A stretch of 64,000 bases of DNA from Candidatus Dadabacteria bacterium (GTDB lineage Bacteria > Desulfobacterota_D > UBA1144 > Nemesobacterales > Nemesobacteraceae): positions 21,035 through 85,034 of the forward strand of contig JAJDUA010000034.1 of NCBI GenBank assembly GCA_022826905.1. The letters are read 5' to 3'. The notes beneath the pieces were generated by a model that was given only the letters and a program-made list of their open reading frames with translations, was not told where the DNA came from and did not search any database. A program made the position numbers and the translations under genes. Positions 26,427 through 33,258 of this stretch are shown here, in pieces (the stretch's first letter is position 1; every line of letters begins with the position of its first letter).

Positions 26427-27236
26427 ATGGAAAAACTTTTCTTTCTCGACGGAAAAAGGCTTGAGGGTGTGCCCGCGCTTCGCGCTCTTTTTTACGGAGA
26501 AGGGGTTTTCGAGAGCTTCAGATGGAAGGGGTCCCCGCCCGTTTTCCTCTCCATGCATCTTGAGAGAATGAGAAAGGGAGCCGATTTTCTCGGCATCCCG
26601 TTTCCCGCGGCATCCCAGGTGAGACTCAGGATCGAGGATGCCGCGGGAGCGTTCCCCAAGGACGATCTGCACGTAAAAGCGTGTCTTCTCGCCCAAGGGG
26701 ACGCGGTTTATCACTCACGGCCCCGGGCGGCTTCGCTTCTTGTGTCCGTAAGACCCCGTGCGGAGAGTCCGGATAGCCTTTCTCTCTGGGTCTGCGGTGA
26801 GAGACGGCCCCCGCAGAACAGTCTTTTTTCGCATAAGACGCTTAACTATCTGGGAAACATCGTGGCTAAAAGAGAGGCCATGGAGAGGGGATTTGACGAA
26901 GCTCTTTTCCTCGATACCGAAGGTAGCGTAACCGAGACCTCGTGCCACAACGTTTTCTGGGCGAAAGGCAAAAGGCTTTTCACTCCGTCTTCTGAATGCC
27001 CTATTTTGCCCGGGGTGACTAGGGAAATCGTTTTGCGTTTGGGCAGGCGGCTTGGCTATGAGCCCGTCTGCGGGAATTTTCCCCTTGAGGAGCTTTTATC
27101 AAGCGATTACGCTTTTCTTACCAACGCCGGTGCGGGTATTGTTTATATAAGACGCGTGGGCGACAACGCGATGCCTTCTGTTCCTCGGAGTTACGAGGTT
27201 ATGAGGGAATCGCTTCTTTCAGAGTTTGGGTGGTAG
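26427..27236 (+). CDS. pabC: 4-amino-4-deoxychorismate lyase (class IV aminotransferase)
   Basis: PabC removes pyruvate from aminodeoxychorismate to give p-aminobenzoate. The 269-residue fold type IV PLP protein has the PLP-binding lysine in FSHKTLNYLGNIVAKREA (near 137). EGSVTETSCHNVFW follows near 168-181, and LPGVTREIVL near 193. Branched-chain or D-amino acid aminotransferases share this fold, but adjacency to pabB supports PabC. It starts nine bases after pabB. Confidence 0.88.
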   Translation: MEKLFFLDGKRLEGVPALRALFYGEGVFESFRWKGSPPVFLSMHLERMRKGADFLGIPFPAASQVRLRIEDAAGAFPKDDLHVKACLLAQGDAVYHSRPRAASLLVSVRPRAESPDSLSLWVCGERRPPQNSLFSHKTLNYLGNIVAKREAMERGFDEALFLDTEGSVTETSCHNVFWAKGKRLFTPSSECPILPGVTREIVLRLGRRLGYEPVCGNFPLEELLSSDYAFLTNAGAGIVYIRRVGDNAMPSVPRSYEVMRESLLSEFGW

Positions 27237-27299
27237 AATTAAGGGGACGGAAAAAACTTTAGGGTTTGTTGTGGCTGCTAAGAAGCTGAGGATGGTTTT

Positions 27300-27638
27300 A
27301 TGTCTGGCGAGATAACGGTCAGGGAGTATCAGCGGGAAGTTGACGAGTGGATAAGGGAAGTAGGAGTGCGATACTTCTCCGAGCTTACCAATCTTGCACA
27401 GCTTGTCGAGGAAGTGGGAGAAGTCGCGAGAATCATGTCCAGGACATACGGGGAGCAGAGCTTCAAGGGAGATGAGAATCGCCGGGAACTGGGGGATGAA
27501 CTCGCCGACGTTTTCTTCGTTTTAACATGCATAGCGAACCAGACGGGAGTTGATCTTACGGAGGTTTTGAGAAAGAATTTCGAGAAGAAAACAAAGAGAG
27601 ACGGGAAGCGGCACGCGGACAACCCCAAACTTCGCTGA
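27300..27638 (+). CDS. MazG-like nucleotide pyrophosphohydrolase
   Basis: The 112-residue protein has the all-alpha NTP pyrophosphohydrolase metal site: LAQLVEEVGEVARI near 37-50 and LGDELADVFFVLTCIAN near 65-81 (the EExxE and ExxD pattern). Single-domain MazG-like enzymes hydrolyse (d)NTPs for house-cleaning. Its place between pabC and folE2 allows another idea, that it removes pyrophosphate from dihydroneopterin triphosphate, but nothing in the sequence shows this. The C-terminus is Lys-rich. Confidence 0.85.
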   Translation: MSGEITVREYQREVDEWIREVGVRYFSELTNLAQLVEEVGEVARIMSRTYGEQSFKGDENRRELGDELADVFFVLTCIANQTGVDLTEVLRKNFEKKTKRDGKRHADNPKLR

Positions 27639-27758
27639 AGACCCCGTTGTGAGCTCTGTTTGTTGCAAAGGTCTTTCATTGTGGTATCCTTCCCCGTCTC
27701 GAAAAGAATCCGCCTTTGGTTCGCATCAGTTACTCTATTGAAGAAAGGGGAAAATACT

Positions 27759-28595
27759 TTGAAAATGAAATTTGAAGAAAAACCCATTGAAGATATACAG
27801 GCGAGAAGGGACTACAGGAATATCTCCATAGACAGAGTCGGCGTCTGCGACCTCAAGATTCCGCTTAAGATAAAAGGTTGCGAGATCGATTCTGAGAAAG
27901 GCCAGAGCGTTCAGGCTTCCCTGAGCCTAAGCGTTAACTTGGGTCCCGACCAGAAGGGAATTCACATGAGCCGGTTGCTTGAGACAGCTCTTGATTTCAA
28001 CGGGTCCTTTTCCTTGAAAAGCATGGCTTCTTTCCTGATCGCTCTCTGCGACAGGCAGAGTTCAGAAGATTCCGACGTCAAAATAGAGTTTGATTACTTT
28101 TTCAACCGTCATGCTCCAGTAAGCGGCAAGATATCTCCACAGCCTTATAAATGTACGTACCACGGCGAAATGCACCCTGATGGCATACGTCTCACACAGA
28201 GCGTGGTGGTTCCGGTCAAGACCCTTTGTCCCTGCAGCAAGGAGATAAGCGATTACGGGGCCCACAACCAGCGTTCGAAGGTTTTCATAACTATCACGCA
28301 CGAAAAAAAGAATGAAAACGATCCGATAGACATATGCCTTGAGGAAATAATAGGGATTGCGGAAAGAGGGGCATCTTCCCCGCTTTACCCGCTTTTAAAA
28401 AGGGAAGATGAGCGCCACGTTACCATGAGTGCCTACAACAAGCCGTGCTTCGTTGAGGATGTCGTGAGAAATATAGCTTCGGAACTCCACGGCAACCCTA
28501 GTTTCGACTCTTACGAACTCAGGGTTCTTAACTACGAAAGCATTCACAGCCATAACGCTTTTGCCAGCATCGGCAAAAGATTCTCAAGCGAGTAA
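27759..28595 (+). CDS. folE2: GTP cyclohydrolase FolE2 (type IB)
   Basis: FolE2 makes 7,8-dihydroneopterin triphosphate from GTP at the start of folate or deazaguanine synthesis. About 278 residues show IEDIQARRDYRNISIDRVGV at the N-terminus, then QKGIHMSRLLE, the metal/catalytic Cys in VPVKTLCPCSKEISDYGAHNQRS, and ERHVTMSAYNKPCFVEDVVR. It is unrelated in sequence to zinc-dependent FolE and tolerates other metals. I favour the TTG at 27759, eight bases after AAGGGG; ATG 27765 is an alternative. Reading further upstream lacks family sequence. Confidence 0.93.
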   Translation: MKMKFEEKPIEDIQARRDYRNISIDRVGVCDLKIPLKIKGCEIDSEKGQSVQASLSLSVNLGPDQKGIHMSRLLETALDFNGSFSLKSMASFLIALCDRQSSEDSDVKIEFDYFFNRHAPVSGKISPQPYKCTYHGEMHPDGIRLTQSVVVPVKTLCPCSKEISDYGAHNQRSKVFITITHEKKNENDPIDICLEEIIGIAERGASSPLYPLLKREDERHVTMSAYNKPCFVEDVVRNIASELHGNPSFDSYELRVLNYESIHSHNAFASIGKRFSSE

Positions 28596-29048
28596 ACCGG
28601 TGTAAACCCCTGGACTGGTAACTGTTTCCGGCTATTTTTCGGGCACGATCAGCCCGTATCCCCTAACTGATAGTAAATGCGGCGATATCCTGTTCTCGGT
28701 GCCTTTTTGAATATTGTACCGTGCCGGGAGCCCGAAGAAGCTCCTGGTTTTCGTAATTGCTTGATATCAAACAATTTTTTCTGTTGATAGATTGTGGAAT
28801 ATTCTGATCCCACGTGATTCAGGAGATTTAACTACCTGAAATTACTTGATAATTTTTCCCGGTCCGCGAAGATCCCTTTTAGCCCTATGTGAAATACTAA
28901 TGGCCGCCACTAAACCTTTTTTATCGGTTGTAAGGTGTTCTTTTACCTTGTTTTTCGGGCAATCAGGAAGGATTTCAGCTTGTTTTTAAAGCATGGAAAA
29001 CCTGTGCAATTTTCTCTTTAAACTGTTATTTTTCACAACGGAGGAAAA
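28596..29048. other. Intergenic region, 453 bases, no gene seen
   Basis: Apart from a terminator-like hairpin near 28.73 kb I see no coding sequence, RNA gene or clear consensus promoter here. It is AT-rich in its second half, where the promoter for the downstream methyltransferase gene would be expected. Confidence 0.6.
28724..28752 (+). terminator. Rho-independent terminator after folE2
   Basis: CCGGGAGC (28724-28731) pairs with GCTCCTGG (28740-28747) with one G-T pair and an eight-base loop, followed by TTTTCGT. It lies about 130 bases after the folE2 stop and may end the pabB-folE2 transcript. The T tract is short. Confidence 0.5.
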
Positions 29049-30176
29049 GTGCATACCCTTTTGAAACTCATAAAAGAGGAGATACGGGAATCTGGCCCGA
29101 TTTCTTTTCGCAGGTTTGTCGAGCTCTCCCTTTTTCACCCAGAGCATGGCTATTACTCGTCGGGGAAGGCGAGGATAGGAAAAAAGGGAGATTTTTACAC
29201 CGCTCCATCGGTTCACCGCTCTTTCGGGGAGACTATTTCGCGGTTCCTTGCCGAGGCATCGCTTCTGCTCGAAAGGGAGAGTTTCACCGTCGTGGAGTTC
29301 GGGGCCTCTGGAGGTCAGCTTGCCCTTGATATACTCGAGGCTCTTAGCCGAAACCACCCCGAGCTTTACTCAAAGACCGACTACGTTATGATTGAAGCGA
29401 GCCCGGTAGCGGTCCTAGCAGCTAAAGAGGGGCTCAAGGGGCACCGCGAGAGGGTTCGGTGGGTAAACGATCTGCAGGAAATCGGAAAGGGCGGTTTCTG
29501 TGGAGTGGTAATCGCCAACGAATTTCTCGATTCCCTGCCCTTTCACAGGCTTAGGTCGGACGGAGAGAAAATCCGGGAGGTTTTTCTTTCCCTTAGCAGC
29601 GGGGAAATCGAGGAAATTCTGCGGGATCCTGAAGCGGAAGGGATTTATGGCTTTTCAAAACGATATCTGGAAGGATACGCTCAAGGCGAAGAGGCGGAAG
29701 CTTGCCTGCTGGCGGGAAAATGGCTTGCCGAAGTGGGAAGGACGCTTCAAAAAGGGTTTGTTCTATGTATTGACTACGGATATCTCGCTCCCGAGCTTTA
29801 CTCCCCCGGAAGACGAAAAGGTACTTTCAGGTGCTTTTATCAACATGAACTGAGTTCTGACCCTTACATGAGAGTTGGAGAGCAGGATATAACGGCTGAC
29901 GTTAATTTCTCCGAACTTATGAGGGTCGGGGATACCTTGGGTCTTTCCATCGTCAAGTATACAACGCAGGGGCAGTTCCTTGTTGACTGGGGAATTCTCG
30001 AAATTTTCAAGACATACGACAAACCCCAGAACCAAAGAGACCGTCTCGCGGCCAAGACGCTTTTTATGCCTGAATTCATGGGAAGAAAATTCAAGGTTCT
30101 GCTCCAGTCAAAGAATCTTTCACCCGAAGAACTGGCTGGGCTCGATAAAGACCAATCGTTACGTATTATACTGTAA
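29049..30176 (+). CDS. SAM-dependent methyltransferase, MidA/NDUFAF7 family
   Basis: The 375 residues show the family N-terminus (ISFRRFVELSLFHPEHGYYSSG), then GDFYTAPSVHRSFGE, a SAM-binding motif VVEFGASGGQLALDIL near 80-95 and IANEFLDSLPFHRL near 156-169. The mitochondrial member NDUFAF7 methylates an arginine of complex I. The bacterial target is not established and could be NADH dehydrogenase. The start is GTG with GGAGG four to five bases upstream. It is not in an obvious operon. Confidence 0.88.
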   Translation: MHTLLKLIKEEIRESGPISFRRFVELSLFHPEHGYYSSGKARIGKKGDFYTAPSVHRSFGETISRFLAEASLLLERESFTVVEFGASGGQLALDILEALSRNHPELYSKTDYVMIEASPVAVLAAKEGLKGHRERVRWVNDLQEIGKGGFCGVVIANEFLDSLPFHRLRSDGEKIREVFLSLSSGEIEEILRDPEAEGIYGFSKRYLEGYAQGEEAEACLLAGKWLAEVGRTLQKGFVLCIDYGYLAPELYSPGRRKGTFRCFYQHELSSDPYMRVGEQDITADVNFSELMRVGDTLGLSIVKYTTQGQFLVDWGILEIFKTYDKPQNQRDRLAAKTLFMPEFMGRKFKVLLQSKNLSPEELAGLDKDQSLRIIL

Positions 30177-30199
30177 TTACTTCTTAATTTGTTCAAAAT

Positions 30200-30354
30200 G
30201 CGCCTTGACAACAGATTCTTTCAAAGGCGTGGAACAGGGGTTTTTTAAAGAGGATTTTAATCCGAAGGAATTGTCCAGATTCATGGTTTCTCGGTTTGAA
30301 GGAGCCATACTTCTGGCTAAAGCCAAGAAATTTTTTCTCCTATGGAAGATATAA
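30200..30354 (+). pseudogene. C-terminal remnant of a TetR/AcrR-type regulator
   Basis: In one frame the stretch reads about 50 residues, including VEQGFFKEDFNPKELSRFMV and SRFEGAILLAKAKK. This resembles the end of the ligand-binding domain of TetR-family repressors (a G-x-F-x-x-D-x-D-P-x-x-L pattern followed by LEGA-ILLAKA). No helix-turn-helix N-terminus precedes it, because the MidA-type gene ends at 30176. It is therefore a remnant. The neighbouring carboxymuconolactone-decarboxylase-like gene is the kind of gene a TetR regulator could once have controlled. Assignment is by recalled pattern only. Confidence 0.45.
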
Positions 30355-30605
30355 TATGGCAGGGGAGAAACCTCCTTCTGAAAGACGAGCGGATGCATTT
30401 AGCCAACGGTTGGATGTGCCTAACCAGTGAAACCTGACCCGCATCCTCACCACTTGGGCAAAACCTATTTCCACCTGTACCCGACCTGTTGATTTTCCGG
30501 TCTGGGGCAGTTACTCTACACCCGAGGATTTGGAGTTTCTGTGCTTTGGTCAAGCTCAGTTCTTTAAAAGACGGGGAAACAATAGTCAAGGGGGGTATAA
30601 CCAGC

Positions 30606-31289
30606 ATGTCTGATACTATAATGAAGGCCCAGATCGGTGGAGATATAGCTCATCTCAGAAAACTGAACCCAGATCTTTACGACTCCTGGATGGCTTATCA
30701 TGATTCGGTTTTTACCGACGGAGCTCTCACCGCAAAGGAAAAACAGCTCATTGCAGTGGCAGTAGCACACATTACGGCTTGTCCTTACTGCATAAGGTCA
30801 AGGGTTCGAGCCAGCAAAAAAGAGGGAGCGAGCGACCAGGAGATAGTCGAATCGATATACGTGGGGCTTAGGCTCAACATGGGTGGCCCTTTCGCGTTTT
30901 CAAGCCTGGCTTTTGAAGCCTGGGACACCCTCGAAAGCGGCATCCCGCTTACCGAGGGGCACTTCTTTAAAAAGGATATAGCGAAGGAAATTGCCAGTTT
31001 CAGGGAATGCAGCGGCGATATTTCTCCCCACTTCATGGAGCTTCACAAGAAAATTTTTGCCGACGGAGCCCTCAGCAAGAAAATGAAAAGGGGTATAATA
31101 GGTCTTGCCTGCGCTCACGCGACTAAATGTCCTTATTGTATAAGGGGAACCGTGAAGGACGCGCATACCGACGGCGTAACTGCGGAGCAGATGGCTGAAG
31201 CCATAAACGTTGCTATGGTTATGACTGCCGGTTCCTGTTATGCGCACACCAGCATTGCCATGGACACACTTAAGAGTCTCGAGAAATAG
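30606..31289 (+). CDS. Carboxymuconolactone decarboxylase / AhpD-like protein with two domains
   Basis: The 227 residues contain two AhpD-like halves, each with a CxxC pair: HITACPYCIRSRVRASKKEG near 57-76 and HATKCPYCIRGTVKDAHTDG near 172-191. The Cys pairs and downstream residues fit the alkylhydroperoxidase type, so a role in peroxide reduction or thiol relay is more likely than decarboxylation. The internal duplication is visible directly. ATG 30606 follows an AAGGGGGG stretch. A terminator-like palindrome with a parS core lies about 40 bases after the stop. Confidence 0.88.
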   Translation: MSDTIMKAQIGGDIAHLRKLNPDLYDSWMAYHDSVFTDGALTAKEKQLIAVAVAHITACPYCIRSRVRASKKEGASDQEIVESIYVGLRLNMGGPFAFSSLAFEAWDTLESGIPLTEGHFFKKDIAKEIASFRECSGDISPHFMELHKKIFADGALSKKMKRGIIGLACAHATKCPYCIRGTVKDAHTDGVTAEQMAEAINVAMVMTAGSCYAHTSIAMDTLKSLEK

Positions 31290-31327
31290 AGTTTTAACGG
31301 TTTTTTTGAAAATCCTCCCCATTATTT

Positions 31328-31365
31328 GCCTTGAATGTTTCACGTGAAACATTCAAGGCTTTTTT
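31328..31365 (+). terminator. Perfect 32-base palindrome with T tract (terminator containing parS)
   Basis: Positions 31328-31359 form a perfect palindrome whose arms begin GCCTTGAATG, followed at once by six T residues. It fits an intrinsic terminator for the AhpD-like gene. The central 16 bases are a perfect ParB-binding sequence, annotated separately. Confidence 0.7.
31336..31351. promoter_or_regulatory. parS: parS centromere site 1
   Basis: TGTTTCACGTGAAACA matches the widely conserved bacterial parS consensus TGTTNCACGTGAAACA exactly. ParB binds here and, with ParA and SMC, segregates origins. It is about 17 kb from dnaA, within the usual distance from the origin. Confidence 0.88.
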
Positions 31366-31405
31366 CCTCTGACCGAATGCGGTTTTATATGGTAAATTCT
31401 CTTTC

Positions 31406-32800
31406 ATGTCGTCACTTGTGCCCGAGCGTGAAAGCACCATAGCTGCCATTTCCACTCCGCCTGGAGAGGGAGGAGTGGCCGTAATCCGCATAAGCGGTGG
31501 TGAATCTCACTTGATTGCGAGGAAAATCTTCGTTCCCGCAGGAAACTCGGGTTTTTCCGAGAGAAAACTCTGTTTCGGGAAGATAATCAACCCCGAAACA
31601 GGCGGCACAGTGGATGAAGTCCTGTGCGTTGTCATGAGTTCCCCCGATACCTATACGGGAGAGGACGTAGCCGAGATACACTCCCACGGGGGACATATGG
31701 TTCCCCGGAAGATACTTGAGATTATGATCAGCCTCGGGGCAACCCTCGCCGCCCCGGGCGAGTTTACCCAGAGGGCGTTTCTCAACGGAAAAATGGACTT
31801 GGCGCAGGCCGAGGCGGTTTCCGACATTATAAGCGCCCAGACCGAACAGAGCCTCCACTACGCCGAGGCTCAGCTTGAAGGGACCCTTTCGGGAAAGGTT
31901 AACGAACTTAAGGATCAAATTCTTGACGTTCTGGCAGAAATAGAGGCGAATCTCGATTTTCCCGAGGAAGACATAGATCCAATTGCGAAAAACCGTCTCA
32001 AGGAAACGTCCGAATCTGTGGAAAAAGAACTTTCGGCGCTCATCGATAGCTACGACACGGGCAGAATGTTCAGAGACGGGGTGACGATGGTAATATTGGG
32101 CAAGCCTAACGTCGGGAAATCGAGCATACTTAACTGCCTGCTTGAGACTCAGAGGGCTATAGTGAGCCCGATAGCCGGAACCACTAGGGATTTTATCGAA
32201 GAGAGAATCAATGTCGGGGGAATTCCCCTCGTTATAACGGATACTGCCGGCATAAGGGACACGGAGGATCGGATAGAAAAGCTGGGAGTGGAGCTTTCCC
32301 TGAAAAAAGCCGAGGAGTCCGAGTTCGTGCTCGTCGTTTTGGACCAGAGCACGGAACTTGATGCCTTGGACAGGAAAATCCTCAAGACCGCCGCCAAAAA
32401 GAAGCATCTTGTCGTAATCAACAAGGTAGACCTTGAAGAAAAGCTGGAAAGATCGAAACTGCAACGGATTCTCGGGCGAAGAAAGCCGGTTGAAACCTCG
32501 GCACTTGCAAAAGAGGGAATAGGACGGCTCAGGCAGGCTATGTTCGAGACCCTTGCGGACTCGCCTCGTGCCTCAGATGCCTCGGAACTGGTACTTACAA
32601 ATCTTCGCCACAAAAAATCCATGGAGAAGGCCCGCAACCAGCTGCGCATGTTCCTTGAGCTTCTTGAGCGGAACGAGTATCCAGAGATTCTCTCGATAGA
32701 ATTGCGAAACTCAATGAATTCGCTCGGCGAGATTACGGGAGAAGTGACCACGGAAGATCTTCTGGGCAGAATTTTTTCCAGATTCTGCATTGGAAAGTAG
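31406..32800 (+). CDS. mnmE: tRNA modification GTPase MnmE (TrmE)
   Basis: MnmE works with MnmG to modify U34 of certain tRNAs to cmnm5U. The 464 residues comprise an N-terminal folate-binding domain (STPPGEGGVAVIRISG), a helical domain, and an inserted G domain with GKPNVGKSS at 232-240, DTAGIRD near 279 and NKVD at 339-342. The C-terminus is CIGK with the conserved Cys461. MnmE often lies near mnmG and parAB at origins; here those genes are absent, but two parS sites flank it on each side. Confidence 0.97.
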   Translation: MSSLVPERESTIAAISTPPGEGGVAVIRISGGESHLIARKIFVPAGNSGFSERKLCFGKIINPETGGTVDEVLCVVMSSPDTYTGEDVAEIHSHGGHMVPRKILEIMISLGATLAAPGEFTQRAFLNGKMDLAQAEAVSDIISAQTEQSLHYAEAQLEGTLSGKVNELKDQILDVLAEIEANLDFPEEDIDPIAKNRLKETSESVEKELSALIDSYDTGRMFRDGVTMVILGKPNVGKSSILNCLLETQRAIVSPIAGTTRDFIEERINVGGIPLVITDTAGIRDTEDRIEKLGVELSLKKAEESEFVLVVLDQSTELDALDRKILKTAAKKKHLVVINKVDLEEKLERSKLQRILGRRKPVETSALAKEGIGRLRQAMFETLADSPRASDASELVLTNLRHKKSMEKARNQLRMFLELLERNEYPEILSIELRNSMNSLGEITGEVTTEDLLGRIFSRFCIGK

Positions 32801-32813
32801 AAGCGGGACGGAA

Positions 32814-32829
32814 TGTTTCACGTGAAACA
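32814..32829. promoter_or_regulatory. parS: parS centromere site 2
   Basis: TGTTTCACGTGAAACA again matches the parS consensus perfectly, inside a 20-base palindrome (32812-32831). It begins 14 bases after the mnmE stop. Unlike site 1 it has no T tract and is not a terminator. Confidence 0.88.
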
Positions 32830-33020
32830 TTTCACAGGACACTCGGCGGAGCGAATGAGAGGGGCTGGGTAGTTTGGAAAATTATTCAATTATTTAAGGC
32901 AGTTAAGATGTGACCTGTGAGGGGGGGGGAATTCCATTCACAATCTATCGACAAGAAAAAGTGTTTCATATCAGTGAATTAAGAAACTCCAAACGAATTT
33001 GTAATAATTTGTTAACAGTT

Positions 33021-33043
33021 GAAAAATTCTCAGAGAATTTTTC
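33021..33043. repeat. 23-base inverted repeat
   Basis: GAAAAATTCTC (33021-33031), a single A, then GAGAATTTTTC (33033-33043) form perfect 11-base arms. The loop is too short for a good RNA hairpin, so a protein-binding operator is more likely. It lies 216 bases before pheT. Confidence 0.6.
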
Positions 33044-33258
33044 GTGCGGACATGACTCTTTGCCCGCCTCGGGGATAGCGTTTTTCTCTTCGACCGGTTA
33101 GAATGCCCGCCCGTTTGCGAGAACGGTTCCGTGGTCGACCGGATTTGGTCAAGGATGTTTGAGAGGTATTTTTAATTTCTTAAATAATCTTTTGTTTTCA
33201 GCGGGTTAACTGTTGACCAGTTTTTTATACCGTGTAACCTAACTCGCCGGGTGAATTT

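Larger units (their letters stand above)
32801..33258. other. Intergenic region, 458 bases, between mnmE and pheT
   Basis: This stretch holds parS site 2 near its left end and a 23-base near-perfect palindrome at 33021-33043. A weak TTGACC element about 45 bases before pheT may be part of its promoter, but the -10 is poor (TAACCT). No coding sequence was recognised. Confidence 0.6.

Noticed and set aside
28811..28820. CACGTG core near 28.8 kb as another parS
   Set aside because: Flanks do not match TGTT or AACA; only the six-base core is shared.
31412..32464. Antisense open frame of 350 codons inside mnmE
   Set aside because: MnmE is unmistakable on the plus strand and the antisense product has no family motifs.
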